NCBI RefSeq assembly: GCF_003231285.1 | Contig: NZ_QKNS01000001.1 | Location: 1,240,001-1,304,000, forward strand | DNA: 64,000 nt | Source of the DNA: Hymenobacter sediminis | Lineage (GTDB): Bacteria; Bacteroidota; Bacteroidia; Cytophagales; Hymenobacteraceae | Direction: 5' to 3' | Shown: piece after piece, positions 51,221 to 59,791 of the stretch | Layout: every line of letters starts with the position of its first letter | How positions within the stretch are numbered: position 1 is the stretch's first letter | Program-made: the position numbers and the translations under genes | Notes under the pieces: generated by a model | What the model was told of the DNA's origin: nothing | Databases searched by the model: none | The model's input: the letters and a program-made list of their open reading frames with translations, nothing else

Positions 51221-52633
51221 ATGCTTGACTCTGCTGAGTTTCTCACCCCAGCCCAAATTGTGGCTGAACTCGATAAGTACATCATTGGCCAGCACGAGGC
51301 CAAGCGCCATGTGGCCATTGCCTTGCGCAACCGGTGGCGCCGCCTGCATGCTCCCGGCGAGATGCAGCGCGAAATCGTGCCCAATAATATTCTGATGATT
51401 GGCTCCACCGGCGTCGGCAAAACTGAAATTGCCCGCCGCCTGGCTAGCATTTCGGGGGCCCCATTCACCAAAGTGGAAGCTTCCAAGTTTACCGAGGTAG
51501 GCTACGTAGGCCGCGACGTGGAGAGTATGGTGCGCGACCTAGTGGAGCAGTCGGTGAACATGGTAAAGCAGCGCCGTAAGGAAGAAGTAAAGGTGCAGGC
51601 GGCCCAGGCCGTGGAGGATGTTATCCTCGACATCCTAATTCCGCCGGTTACTACCTCGGTTGCTACCCCCAAACCTGCCCTGGGCTTCCCAACCACGGCC
51701 GCTAACGAGATGCCCGATTCAGATCATGAGCTGAATGAGCGCACCCGGGAGCGGTTTCGGGAGAAAATCCGGAACGGAGAAATGGACGAGCGCAAAATTG
51801 AAATTCGGGTCCAGCAGAACAGCAGCCCGGGCATCGGCGTAATCGGTGGTCCAGCTGGTATGGATGAGGCCAGCATGGCCGGCATCCAGGACATGCTCGG
51901 CTCCATGCTCCCCAAAAAAACTCGCAAGCGCAAGGTAACGGTAGCCGAGGCCCGCAAGATTCTGCTCGATGAGGAAGCGGCCAAACTCATCGATATGGAT
52001 GAGGTAAAGGATGAAGCCATTCGGCACGCTGAAAATGCGGGCATCATCTTCATTGACGAAATCGACAAAGTGGCTAGTCGTAGCGGCAAGGGGGGCGGTG
52101 GCCCCGATGTAAGCCGGGAAGGCGTGCAGCGCGACCTGCTACCCATCGTGGAAGGCTCAGCCGTCAGCACCAAGTATGGCATTATCCACACCGACCATAT
52201 TCTGTTTATTGCGGCCGGCGCCTTTCACGTTGCTAAGCCTTCTGACCTAATTCCGGAGCTGCAAGGCCGTTTTCCCATTCGGGTGGAGCTGCAGAGCCTG
52301 AGTAAGGACGACTTCTTCCGCATCCTGAAAGACCCGAAAAATGCCCTCACCAAGCAGTACGAGGCCTTGCTGCAGGCCGAGGGGGTAGCCCTGTCGTTCG
52401 AAGATTCAGCTCTGGAGCGGTTGGCTGAAATTGCGTTTGAAGTAAACAGCGAGGTAGAAAACATCGGGGCTCGGCGCCTGCACACAGTTATGAGTCGCCT
52501 GCTCAATGATATCCTGTTCGATGTACCGGATAAGATTGGTCCGAATGCCCAGATTCTGGTCAACCGCGACATGGTAGAAGACCGTCTCCGCGACATGGTC
52601 CGCAACCGCGACCTTAGCCAGTATATTCTTTGA
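51221..52633 (+). CDS. hslU: HslU, ATPase of the HslUV protease
   Basis: 470 residues from the ATG at 51221 (a TTG at 51203 is disfavoured). AAA+ unfoldase for the HslV peptidase. Walker A GSTGVGKT at 61-68, the HslU hallmark VEASKFTEVGYVGRDVES, an inserted I-domain (about 120-240), Walker B GIIFIDEIDKVA, and the C-terminal LSQYIL tail that docks into HslV. hslV is not in this window, so the subunits are separated. The I-domain holds extra Pro/Thr-rich sequence. Confidence 0.97.
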   Translation: MLDSAEFLTPAQIVAELDKYIIGQHEAKRHVAIALRNRWRRLHAPGEMQREIVPNNILMIGSTGVGKTEIARRLASISGAPFTKVEASKFTEVGYVGRDVESMVRDLVEQSVNMVKQRRKEEVKVQAAQAVEDVILDILIPPVTTSVATPKPALGFPTTAANEMPDSDHELNERTRERFREKIRNGEMDERKIEIRVQQNSSPGIGVIGGPAGMDEASMAGIQDMLGSMLPKKTRKRKVTVAEARKILLDEEAAKLIDMDEVKDEAIRHAENAGIIFIDEIDKVASRSGKGGGGPDVSREGVQRDLLPIVEGSAVSTKYGIIHTDHILFIAAGAFHVAKPSDLIPELQGRFPIRVELQSLSKDDFFRILKDPKNALTKQYEALLQAEGVALSFEDSALERLAEIAFEVNSEVENIGARRLHTVMSRLLNDILFDVPDKIGPNAQILVNRDMVEDRLRDMVRNRDLSQYIL

Positions 52634-52667
52634 GGAAGGGGTAGGAGAGTGATGATCTGCTAATCAG

Positions 52668-52709
52668 AAAACGAAAAAGAGGCTGCCCCGGTAGCCTCTT
52701 TTTCGTTTT
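52668..52709 (+). terminator. Rho-independent terminator after hslU
   Basis: 17-bp stem AAAACGAAAAAGAGGCT (52668-52684) with 52693-52709, then a T-rich flank. Confidence 0.9.
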
Positions 52710-52753
52710 AGACCGTACTTTTTATCGGTCTCTCATCTCCCTCAACCATCCCT

Positions 52754-53482
52754 ATGCACTATTACATCATCACCGGAGCCAGCCGCGGATTGGGCAAAGC
52801 CTTGGCGGAAAGCGTACTGAGCCTTCCCGATACAAAGGTCATTGGCGTTTCGCGCCACGCTACCATCGAGCACGAGCGGTATTCCCACCAACCCCTCGAC
52901 CTTTCCGATATGCTGGCCGTGCAAAACAACCTGCACAAAGTATTCCCCCAATGGCCCGATGCCCAGAGCATCACCCTCATCAACAACGCCGCCGTGCTCG
53001 GCGAAATCGGTTACTTAGGAGAGCACCAGAACGAGCACTTCGAGTTTGTATTTGATGTAAATATCGTGGCTCCCGCCATGTTAATGAACACCTTTCTCAG
53101 CGCTTACAGTGGCTTGTCTATACCGCGTACTATCCTCAATATCAGCAGCGGCGCTGCCCAACGGGCAGTAGATGGCTGGGGCGCGTACTCCGCATCCAAA
53201 GCGGCTCTTGATGCACTGTCCCGCACCGCCCAAAAAGAGCAGGACCTACGCGGCAGCGGTATCCGTATCCGCAGCCTTTCCCCCGGCATCCTCGACACCG
53301 CCATGCAGGAGCACATCCGCACCGCTGATGAGTACAGCTTCAGCGAAGCTGCCAAGTTTGCCAGTTTCTATCAGAAAGGGAAGTTAGCAAACCCAGTAGA
53401 CATAGTAGATAAAATTGTAAGCTGGCTACGTGAAACGTCATATGAAAATAGGTCTGTAGTATTGCGAATTACAGATTTATGA
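52754..53482 (+). CDS. SDR-family oxidoreductase, sepiapterin/benzil-reductase-like
   Basis: 242 residues. Cofactor motif TGASRGLG (8-15), NNAAVLG, catalytic Ser in NISSG, and YSASK (Tyr-Lys). The start YYIITGASRGLGKALAES and the compact C-terminus resemble (S)-benzil reductase/YueD-type SDRs of the sepiapterin reductase group. Substrate unknown. The final 30 or so codons (from about 53390) turn AT-rich while the protein stays in family register, which suggests a change of DNA origin inside the gene. Confidence 0.85.
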   Translation: MHYYIITGASRGLGKALAESVLSLPDTKVIGVSRHATIEHERYSHQPLDLSDMLAVQNNLHKVFPQWPDAQSITLINNAAVLGEIGYLGEHQNEHFEFVFDVNIVAPAMLMNTFLSAYSGLSIPRTILNISSGAAQRAVDGWGAYSASKAALDALSRTAQKEQDLRGSGIRIRSLSPGILDTAMQEHIRTADEYSFSEAAKFASFYQKGKLANPVDIVDKIVSWLRETSYENRSVVLRITDL

Positions 53483-53527
53483 TATCTCTTGTAATAAAAT
53501 TCAGAGGATAGTTATTTGATAAGGCAA

Positions 53528-53558
53528 AAAAAAGCCCTGATTAAATCAGGGCTTTTTT
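53528..53558. terminator. Bidirectional terminator between SDR and lipoprotein genes
   Basis: Stem AAAAAAGCCCTGAT / ATCAGGGCTTTTTT with a short loop; A and T runs on both sides fit termination in both directions. Confidence 0.9.
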
Positions 53559-53560
53559 GC

Positions 53561-54160
53561 TTACTGTACAACTCGGACTCGCACAGGCATTGGAATAACC
53601 GTAGTATTATCTTCTAAAGTAAGAAGGAAGTAATATGTAATCTCTGTAGGTGATTGTGTGGTACTAGGGACCGGTGCAGTAACAGGACCTCCTGTTGTTG
53701 TTGCTGGTCCGGAAGGGCCAGCATTAGTACCTATCCTGTTACGGTAAGCTGTATAGGTTGCTAAGTCCGAGGAGAACACAATTTCATTTGTTCCATTGCC
53801 AGCAATAGGACTTACTGTTAAAGTTGTGCCTGAGCCTGTTGTGTTATAAGCTGTTGAGATGCTACCAGCCTGCACATTAGGTAAGCCAATTGATGTGCCA
53901 GTCGTAACCCGCGAAATTTCTTTGATTTTGCCCTTATCGGCAGGAATTTGAAAATTGATAGAAAACTTCCCGCCCGCAGCAACCGAAGTTGTCTTTATTG
54001 GATACAATTCGAAAAACTCAGCATTTGTAACTGTAACCGGAATGTTTGCAATACGGTCTTCAGTTGGAGCCAAGGAGTTGTCATCAAATTCTTTTTCGCA
54101 GGAGAGTATACCAAAGGTCAATGCCAACAAGGTAAACCCTTTCAGAATGTTCTTATTCAT
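53561..54160 (-). CDS. Surface lipoprotein of the SusC/SusD operon, function unknown
   Basis: 199 residues from the ATG at 54160. The lipoprotein signal (MNKNILKGFTLLALTFGILS) ends at a Cys in LSCEKEFDD, with an acidic start to the mature part as in surface-exposed Bacteroidota lipoproteins. The rest is beta-rich with Ser/Thr/Gly/Pro stretches and two hydrophobic strands at the end. It occupies the place of SusE/F after susC-susD. It shows no known binding domain; a ligand-binding role is inferred from position only. Confidence 0.7.
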   Translation of the reverse strand: MNKNILKGFTLLALTFGILSCEKEFDDNSLAPTEDRIANIPVTVTNAEFFELYPIKTTSVAAGGKFSINFQIPADKGKIKEISRVTTGTSIGLPNVQAGSISTAYNTTGSGTTLTVSPIAGNGTNEIVFSSDLATYTAYRNRIGTNAGPSGPATTTGGPVTAPVPSTTQSPTEITYYFLLTLEDNTTVIPMPVRVRVVQ

Positions 54161-54199
54161 AAAAAAAGTCAGGTTTGAGTTGAGTGTATATATCAACTA

Positions 54200-55741
54200 T
54201 TAGTCGACATCCCACCACACACGCTCGTTGGTACGCGGGTTACCTGCGTTATTCGGGTTAGAGCTAATTTCAGAAGTAGGGTATGGAAAACGAGCAGGGA
54301 TTTTCGTTGGGTCGTCTCCGATAGCATTTTGCACCAATTCGAGGCGTGGGAAGCCTGTACGACGGTAATCGTTATAGGCTTCAAAGCCGTTGCCTACCCA
54401 CGCAATCCACTTCTGTGTGATAATCTGATTTATCTTATGTTCGTTGCTACCAGATAGTAATGCCACTTTCGGGTTTGCATCTAAGTAAGAAGTGATTTGA
54501 GCCGGAGTAAGTCCCGCTTTAGTCATAGAAGCAGTTATAGCTTCTGTATAAAGCTCTTGAGCATCGCCTGCTTTTGTTACACCATTCACTGCTGCTTCAG
54601 CTAAGATAAATGCTCTCTGGAAATTAGTTACTAAGCGAATAGGAGCATTACCATTTGGGCCAACTTGGTAAGGACCAGGCTTAGATCGATTAGCTAGCAC
54701 AGGAGTAGCATTTGTCGATCCATTTTGGAATCCAGTGAAAGTATAGAAGCCAGATCCCGTTGGAAGCGGTAACGAAGTAGTCGTGCCACTTGTGTTGACA
54801 GTAGCTGTTCTCGCAGGCGTAGGGGTATAGAAGAATGGCAAACGCGGATCATTTCGCACTACCATGCTATCTAGTAAACGCTGGCTCAACAGTTGATCGT
54901 CTACGCGGCCTATAAAATTGAAAGAATAGATTGGGTTCTGGTTCCCGGAGGTGCTTCCAAAAGGAACTTGAAAGTCATCAGCATTGCTGCTAATATAATT
55001 AGCAGCGCCTTTTGCTAATACTTCTTCGATAACCGTTTTAGCTAATGCAGGATCCTTTCGGCTAATTGTATTAGCAAATTTGAGCAACAGTGTATTGCCA
55101 AATTTCTTCCATTTCGCCATATCACCTTGGTAGATCGGGTCATCTGCAGCAGTTGGCTTCAAAGCAGAAGCTTTATCGATGTCTGCTAAACCTTCTCGAA
55201 CTAAGTCGAATAAGCTTTGAATATTTTGACCAGCATTGCCTTTGTAAATATCCTCCTGCTTATCGAAACGCGGAGCCAAATTATTTAAGCCCTGTGCCCC
55301 CTGTGAATAAGGGACATCACCGAACATATCAGTGAGCACTGAATAATTATAGGCCTTAAGGATCTTTCCAACGCCTACATAAGCCGGGCTACTCGTACTA
55401 TTGGCGGTCTGGATCATTTGCTCTCCATTGAAGATAGCACTATAGAAACGGTTCCAAGTGTCACCTAAGTCAACAGCACGCAAGTTGTAGACATCGAAGT
55501 CACGAACCTGATTCCCAAGGGCAGCATTGTGTTGGATGAGAACAGATGTAGCTCTATTAACATCATTGCCCATATTAAAACCTGTGGCTACCTCAATGTT
55601 TGTTAAGCTTACGCCTGCCGAAACAGTTGAAGGGCTATTTGGGTCGTTGTTCACATCTAGGAACTCGTCCTTACTACAGCTAGCACTAGCAAAAGCAAAA
55701 CTAGCGGCTAATGTGAGCGTTATATAACGGTGTTGTTTCAT
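54200..55741 (-). CDS. SusD/RagB-family nutrient-binding lipoprotein
   Basis: 513 residues. Signal peptide with lipobox SASC (Cys about 22), then SKDEFLDVNNDPNSPSTVSA, the usual SusD-like mature start. TPR-like helices hold the family's WNRFYSAIFNGEQMIQ, DMFGDVPYSQ and MAKWKKFGNTLLLKFANT segments, placing it in the SusD-like_2 group. It would sit on the cell surface as the lid on the SusC transporter encoded just upstream (24-bp gap). Substrate unknown; no glycosidase or peptidase gene is in the locus. Confidence 0.93.
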   Translation of the reverse strand: MKQHRYITLTLAASFAFASASCSKDEFLDVNNDPNSPSTVSAGVSLTNIEVATGFNMGNDVNRATSVLIQHNAALGNQVRDFDVYNLRAVDLGDTWNRFYSAIFNGEQMIQTANSTSSPAYVGVGKILKAYNYSVLTDMFGDVPYSQGAQGLNNLAPRFDKQEDIYKGNAGQNIQSLFDLVREGLADIDKASALKPTAADDPIYQGDMAKWKKFGNTLLLKFANTISRKDPALAKTVIEEVLAKGAANYISSNADDFQVPFGSTSGNQNPIYSFNFIGRVDDQLLSQRLLDSMVVRNDPRLPFFYTPTPARTATVNTSGTTTSLPLPTGSGFYTFTGFQNGSTNATPVLANRSKPGPYQVGPNGNAPIRLVTNFQRAFILAEAAVNGVTKAGDAQELYTEAITASMTKAGLTPAQITSYLDANPKVALLSGSNEHKINQIITQKWIAWVGNGFEAYNDYRRTGFPRLELVQNAIGDDPTKIPARFPYPTSEISSNPNNAGNPRTNERVWWDVD

Positions 55742-55764
55742 TTATTTATGAAGCAGAAATGCCA

Positions 55765-58700
55765 TTAGAGAGTGAAGCGAATGTTAACACCATAGTTCCG
55801 GGTGTTAGGGGCACCTTGGAGCTCGAGTCCACGAACATTACCAGCGCCTTGGGTGTTCACTTCTGGGTCAAAATTAGCGTTTGGAGCGTAGTAGAACAAG
55901 TTACGTCCTGTGAGCGAGATACTTGCCTGACCAAAAGGTGTTTTTTCGAGCAACGTTTTAGGCAATGCATAGCTCAATGTCATTTCACGTAGGCGATACA
56001 CAGTTGCATCGTAAACGTTCAATTCATTTGCCGAGCCAAAAGAACCCCAGTAGTTTTGAGCAGCAATCTGGATGTTATTTGGACGGTAAGTGCCATCACC
56101 GTTTTCAATAACACCTGGGATAATACGTGGCAAGCTACGATCAATTTCTGCAGTTTCTTTCAAGGCGCCACGGGCCTTTAAGAAGTAATTAGTAAATGAG
56201 AATACATCACCCCCCTGCTTAGTATCAACTAAAACAGAGAGCGATAGACCCTTGAAGCTGAATGTGTTGCTCAGGCCTCCCTGCCATTTGGGATTAGGAT
56301 CAGCAATAATTTGATTGGCTGTCTCAGTTGCAAAAAGGCCTGTAGTGCCATTGATGACGTATTGCCCAAAATAAGGACTAGATTCGTCGGTTACTCGAGT
56401 CTTCTTAGAGCCAATTATTACGCCATAGGGTTCACCTTCTTTAATTGACGGCTCTATACCTCCGAAGTAGTCGACCCCAGATATTACTGACTGCGTTACC
56501 CCTGGAGCAATAGATACAACCTTGTTTCGAATACGGGTGTAGTTAGCGCTGATGTCCCAACGGAAGCTATTTGTTCTTACTGGGGTAATATTCAGCAAGC
56601 CCTCTATCCCTTGGTTATCCATACGGCCTACATTTGTTACACGAGCTACATAGCCAGTTGCCCCAGGAGTCGCTACTGAGGAAATTTGGTTTTCACTAAT
56701 GGTCTTAAAATAAGTCAGATCTAACGAAACCCGATTATTTATAAAACCTAAGTTAGTTCCTACTTCAAATGACTTTGTAAATTCTGGCTCTAGCGTCGTG
56801 CCACCACCGGCTACGTTGCTTAGGGCAAAACCTGGATAGATTACTGAAGCACTGCCACCATTAGGGATAACGGTGAAGGGGAAGTTCGCCGCTGCCACGT
56901 TATTTCCATAAGAGGCTACACTATAATTAGTCTGAAGGTTATAAGGGTCTGCATCGCGACCCACTTTTGCTACGTTAGCACGAATTTTGCCGTAAGAAAA
57001 GATGTCGGAAGCTATTTTGAACGCATCTGAGAATACAAAGCTAGCTGTAGCAGATGGATAGAAATATGTATTATTTGCTGTAGGTAAGGTAGAGGATTGG
57101 TCAGCTCTACCTGTCAACTCCAAGAACAAATAGTTATTATAGCCAAGGGATAATTGTCCATAGTAACCTAACAGGCGGCGAACCGAGCTAAACTCACCAG
57201 TGCCATTAGAAAACACGTTGCCAACAGCTGAATTTGGAAACCCGTTGAAGATAAGGTTCTCGGAACGGGCTACTACGCTTTGATAACGACGCTGGTTTAT
57301 ATTCTGTCCAAGTAACAAGTTGGCATTGAAGCCTTCAAAGAAGAGGTTATCCTTCTTTAGATTAATAAGAAGGTCTCCGTTAATCTCGCTACGGTAGATA
57401 GATTGATCTTGAACAGCACCAAGCGGTACGCGTTGAGCACTGATAGAGAACACGGATTTACGACGATCGGTATAGGTATCAAGACCTGCGCGATAGGCAA
57501 CATTAAGCCAAGGAGCCACGTCATAGCTAACATTAGCTACGTTAATGAAACGCGTCAGGTTAGAAGTAAATGGGTTTTGGTTTAGGTTAAAGTAGGGGTT
57601 ATCGCCAGCACCAGCAATAAAAATATTCCTGCCATCTGCTGTTACATAAGGGTTATTTTGGAGGTCATAGCTACGAGGAACGTTAGCTAATGCGCCAAAT
57701 ACTGATCCAGAGTTACCCTGGAGCGGTCCTTGCTGGTTTGTTTGGATAAAGTTAACCGAGCCACCAGCCTTTAATTTGTTAATGAGCTTGACATTGCCCG
57801 CTAACTGAACATTGGTGCGCTTCAAATAAGAAGTTTCTGTTATACCCTTTTGGTCTGTGTTGTTGATGTTAAGCGATACATTCTGATCTGGATTGCCTCC
57901 TTGAATGTTGATGCCATTAGTCAGAATGCGCCCTGTACGATAAAAATCTTTAATATTATCTTTGTACAACTGGTATGGTAATGGATTTCCATTCGCATCT
58001 AATAGACCATTGAAAATAGTAGGTGTAGTGCCAAAGCGTGGGCCCCAAGAGCTAGCAGAACCACTGTTATCGTTGCCTGTAGTACGTAGGTTACGAAAAC
58101 CAGTGCCTTGGCCATAATCGTTCTGTAGTTCGGCTGTGCCGTATACATTCTGGAAAGTTAAACCAGAAGTAGCAGTTACTTCTAATTTCTTATTAGCTGC
58201 TCCACGTCCGCCTTTAGTGGTGATAATAATGGCACCAGAAGAAGCACGGCTGCCATAAAGAGCCGCTGCTGCTGGGCCTTTAAGGATGTTAATACTCTCG
58301 ACTGTTTCTGGATCAATATCCAATGCTCGGTTCGCAGTCTGAGGAGCTCCCAGTGAACCGTAGGAACCCACTGCGCCAGCTGCTGCAGTTTCCAAGTTGT
58401 TACTGATTGGAATACCATCCACTACAAATAGAGGTTGGTTGCTACCTGAAAAGGACGTGATGCCACGAATATTAATATTGGATGATGCGCCTGGTAGACC
58501 GCTGGCGGTGGTGATATTTACACCAGAAACTTTACCTTGTAGCGCGCTCAGGACGTTAGGCTCAGACTTTTGAGCAATTTGGTCAGCTTTAATTTCCTGA
58601 GTAGCATAACCTAGGGTGCGTGTGTCCCTCTCAATACCTAGTGCTGTAACAACTACCTCACTAAGCTGTTTGGAGTCACTGGCCAATCCTACATTAATTT

Positions 58701-58971
58701 GAGGATCTGTCCCTATTGGGCGTTCTACAGTTATAAATCCTATAGAGCTAAATACTAAAGTGCCATCCGTACTTGGTACGGTTAGGGTAAAAGTGCCGTC
58801 CGAATTTGTAGAAATACCATTAGTAGTTCCTTTTAGAAGTACTGTTACACCCGGAAGTCCCTCACCCGTGGTTCGATCTGTTACCCGGCCAGATATACTC
58901 CGGGTTTGAGCAACTGCGTCAGTTGCTGCAATGGCAAGCAACGGCAATGCTATAGGTAGTAATCTTTTCAT
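55765..58971 (-). CDS. SusC/RagA-family TonB-dependent outer-membrane transporter
   Basis: 1068 residues. Signal peptide to about residue 22, then a carboxypeptidase-like regulatory domain (GRVTDRTTGEGLPGVTVLLK, about 28-110), the SusC TonB-box region (LSEVVVTALGI), a plug with LQGKVSGVNI and the FVVDGIPI motif, and a 22-strand barrel ending in NYGVNIRFTL. It imports a polymer- or peptide-derived ligand, working with the SusD protein encoded next. No N-terminal signalling domain is present, so it is not coupled to an ECF sigma pair. Confidence 0.95.
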   Translation of the reverse strand: MKRLLPIALPLLAIAATDAVAQTRSISGRVTDRTTGEGLPGVTVLLKGTTNGISTNSDGTFTLTVPSTDGTLVFSSIGFITVERPIGTDPQINVGLASDSKQLSEVVVTALGIERDTRTLGYATQEIKADQIAQKSEPNVLSALQGKVSGVNITTASGLPGASSNINIRGITSFSGSNQPLFVVDGIPISNNLETAAAGAVGSYGSLGAPQTANRALDIDPETVESINILKGPAAAALYGSRASSGAIIITTKGGRGAANKKLEVTATSGLTFQNVYGTAELQNDYGQGTGFRNLRTTGNDNSGSASSWGPRFGTTPTIFNGLLDANGNPLPYQLYKDNIKDFYRTGRILTNGINIQGGNPDQNVSLNINNTDQKGITETSYLKRTNVQLAGNVKLINKLKAGGSVNFIQTNQQGPLQGNSGSVFGALANVPRSYDLQNNPYVTADGRNIFIAGAGDNPYFNLNQNPFTSNLTRFINVANVSYDVAPWLNVAYRAGLDTYTDRRKSVFSISAQRVPLGAVQDQSIYRSEINGDLLINLKKDNLFFEGFNANLLLGQNINQRRYQSVVARSENLIFNGFPNSAVGNVFSNGTGEFSSVRRLLGYYGQLSLGYNNYLFLELTGRADQSSTLPTANNTYFYPSATASFVFSDAFKIASDIFSYGKIRANVAKVGRDADPYNLQTNYSVASYGNNVAAANFPFTVIPNGGSASVIYPGFALSNVAGGGTTLEPEFTKSFEVGTNLGFINNRVSLDLTYFKTISENQISSVATPGATGYVARVTNVGRMDNQGIEGLLNITPVRTNSFRWDISANYTRIRNKVVSIAPGVTQSVISGVDYFGGIEPSIKEGEPYGVIIGSKKTRVTDESSPYFGQYVINGTTGLFATETANQIIADPNPKWQGGLSNTFSFKGLSLSVLVDTKQGGDVFSFTNYFLKARGALKETAEIDRSLPRIIPGVIENGDGTYRPNNIQIAAQNYWGSFGSANELNVYDATVYRLREMTLSYALPKTLLEKTPFGQASISLTGRNLFYYAPNANFDPEVNTQGAGNVRGLELQGAPNTRNYGVNIRFTL

Positions 58972-59125
58972 AGAAAAGCGAAAGTGTTGAAAAAGCGAGG
59001 TGTGTATGCTTATTATAATTGCGAAGTTAATAAAAGAACTATGATGTTACAGTAACTTTTTTGTTTAGTTAGATCTAAATTAGGTTGATTTTAGCTTTTG
59101 TCTATAAGTAAATGTATGATGGTAA

Positions 59126-59148
59126 GCATTTTATGCAAAGCAAAATGC
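59126..59148. promoter_or_regulatory. Palindrome GCATTTT-N9-AAAATGC, candidate operator
   Basis: 7-bp perfect arms (59126-59132, 59142-59148). It is placed just downstream of the minus-strand -7 box, about where transcription of the left susC would start. Confidence 0.4.
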
Positions 59149-59149
59149 C

Positions 59150-59157
59150 CAAACATA
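59150..59157 (-). promoter_or_regulatory. -7 promoter box TATGTTTG for the left susC operon
   Basis: Exact TAnnTTTG on the minus strand, 178 nt upstream of the start at 58971. No good -33 element; AT-rich sequence makes chance matches likelier. Confidence 0.35.
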
Positions 59158-59632
59158 AGGTATTAAAGCAGCTGAATATTTATATAAACGTGGTATAGTG
59201 TTATAATTTATCAAAAAATTGTTAAAATTTACATTTTTTTCAATTTTATAAATTGAGCATAATTTTACTTCATATATTAAATAAAAATAGCCGATTTGTC
59301 TTTATTATTGATCTTATACAGATATAGCATTATGCTTAGGTTTTGTATAATATAAAAACTTGTAAGCATCAGTATGCAAAGTTTGTATTTGGGGGCGTAG
59401 ATATTTGTAATTTTTATAATTCACCAGTTATTTATATATTGACAATAGTCTATATTAAATAATTGTACATTATAAATGCAAGCTTTATAGGTCCACGTGA
59501 TTTAGCTAAAAGAATATCCCACAAATGTTTTTAATTAAAAAAGCAATTTATTGTATTTATCCAAGAAGATTATAAGTTGTAGTGTCAATTTATTGTTGAT
59601 TTTGTTATATAAATGTCTGTACTCTTGTGATA

Positions 59633-59640
59633 TATCTTTG
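59633..59640 (+). promoter_or_regulatory. -7 promoter box TATCTTTG for the right susC operon
   Basis: Exact TAnnTTTG, 151 nt upstream of the start at 59792. A TTTG at 59601-59604 is 28 nt away, too far for the usual spacing. Confidence 0.35.
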
Positions 59641-59791
59641 ATCGGCCTTCTATGATTGTCACCTAACAGCAGGTGCGTAATCTAACTCATAGTGGAAAGT
59701 TTTTAGCATATACACTGTATAATTGTAATGTTAACAAGAAAAGTATTCGTTTCTTTACGGAATATAAGTTCATTCTAACATTTTCACTCAC

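Larger units (their letters stand above)
58972..59791. other. 820-bp AT-rich divergent control region between two susC genes
   Basis: Very AT-rich, no ORF of note. It holds -7 boxes for both directions (59150-59157 minus, 59633-59640 plus) and a palindrome at 59126-59148. No RNA gene recognised. The leaders would be about 140-180 nt long on each side. Confidence 0.7.
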
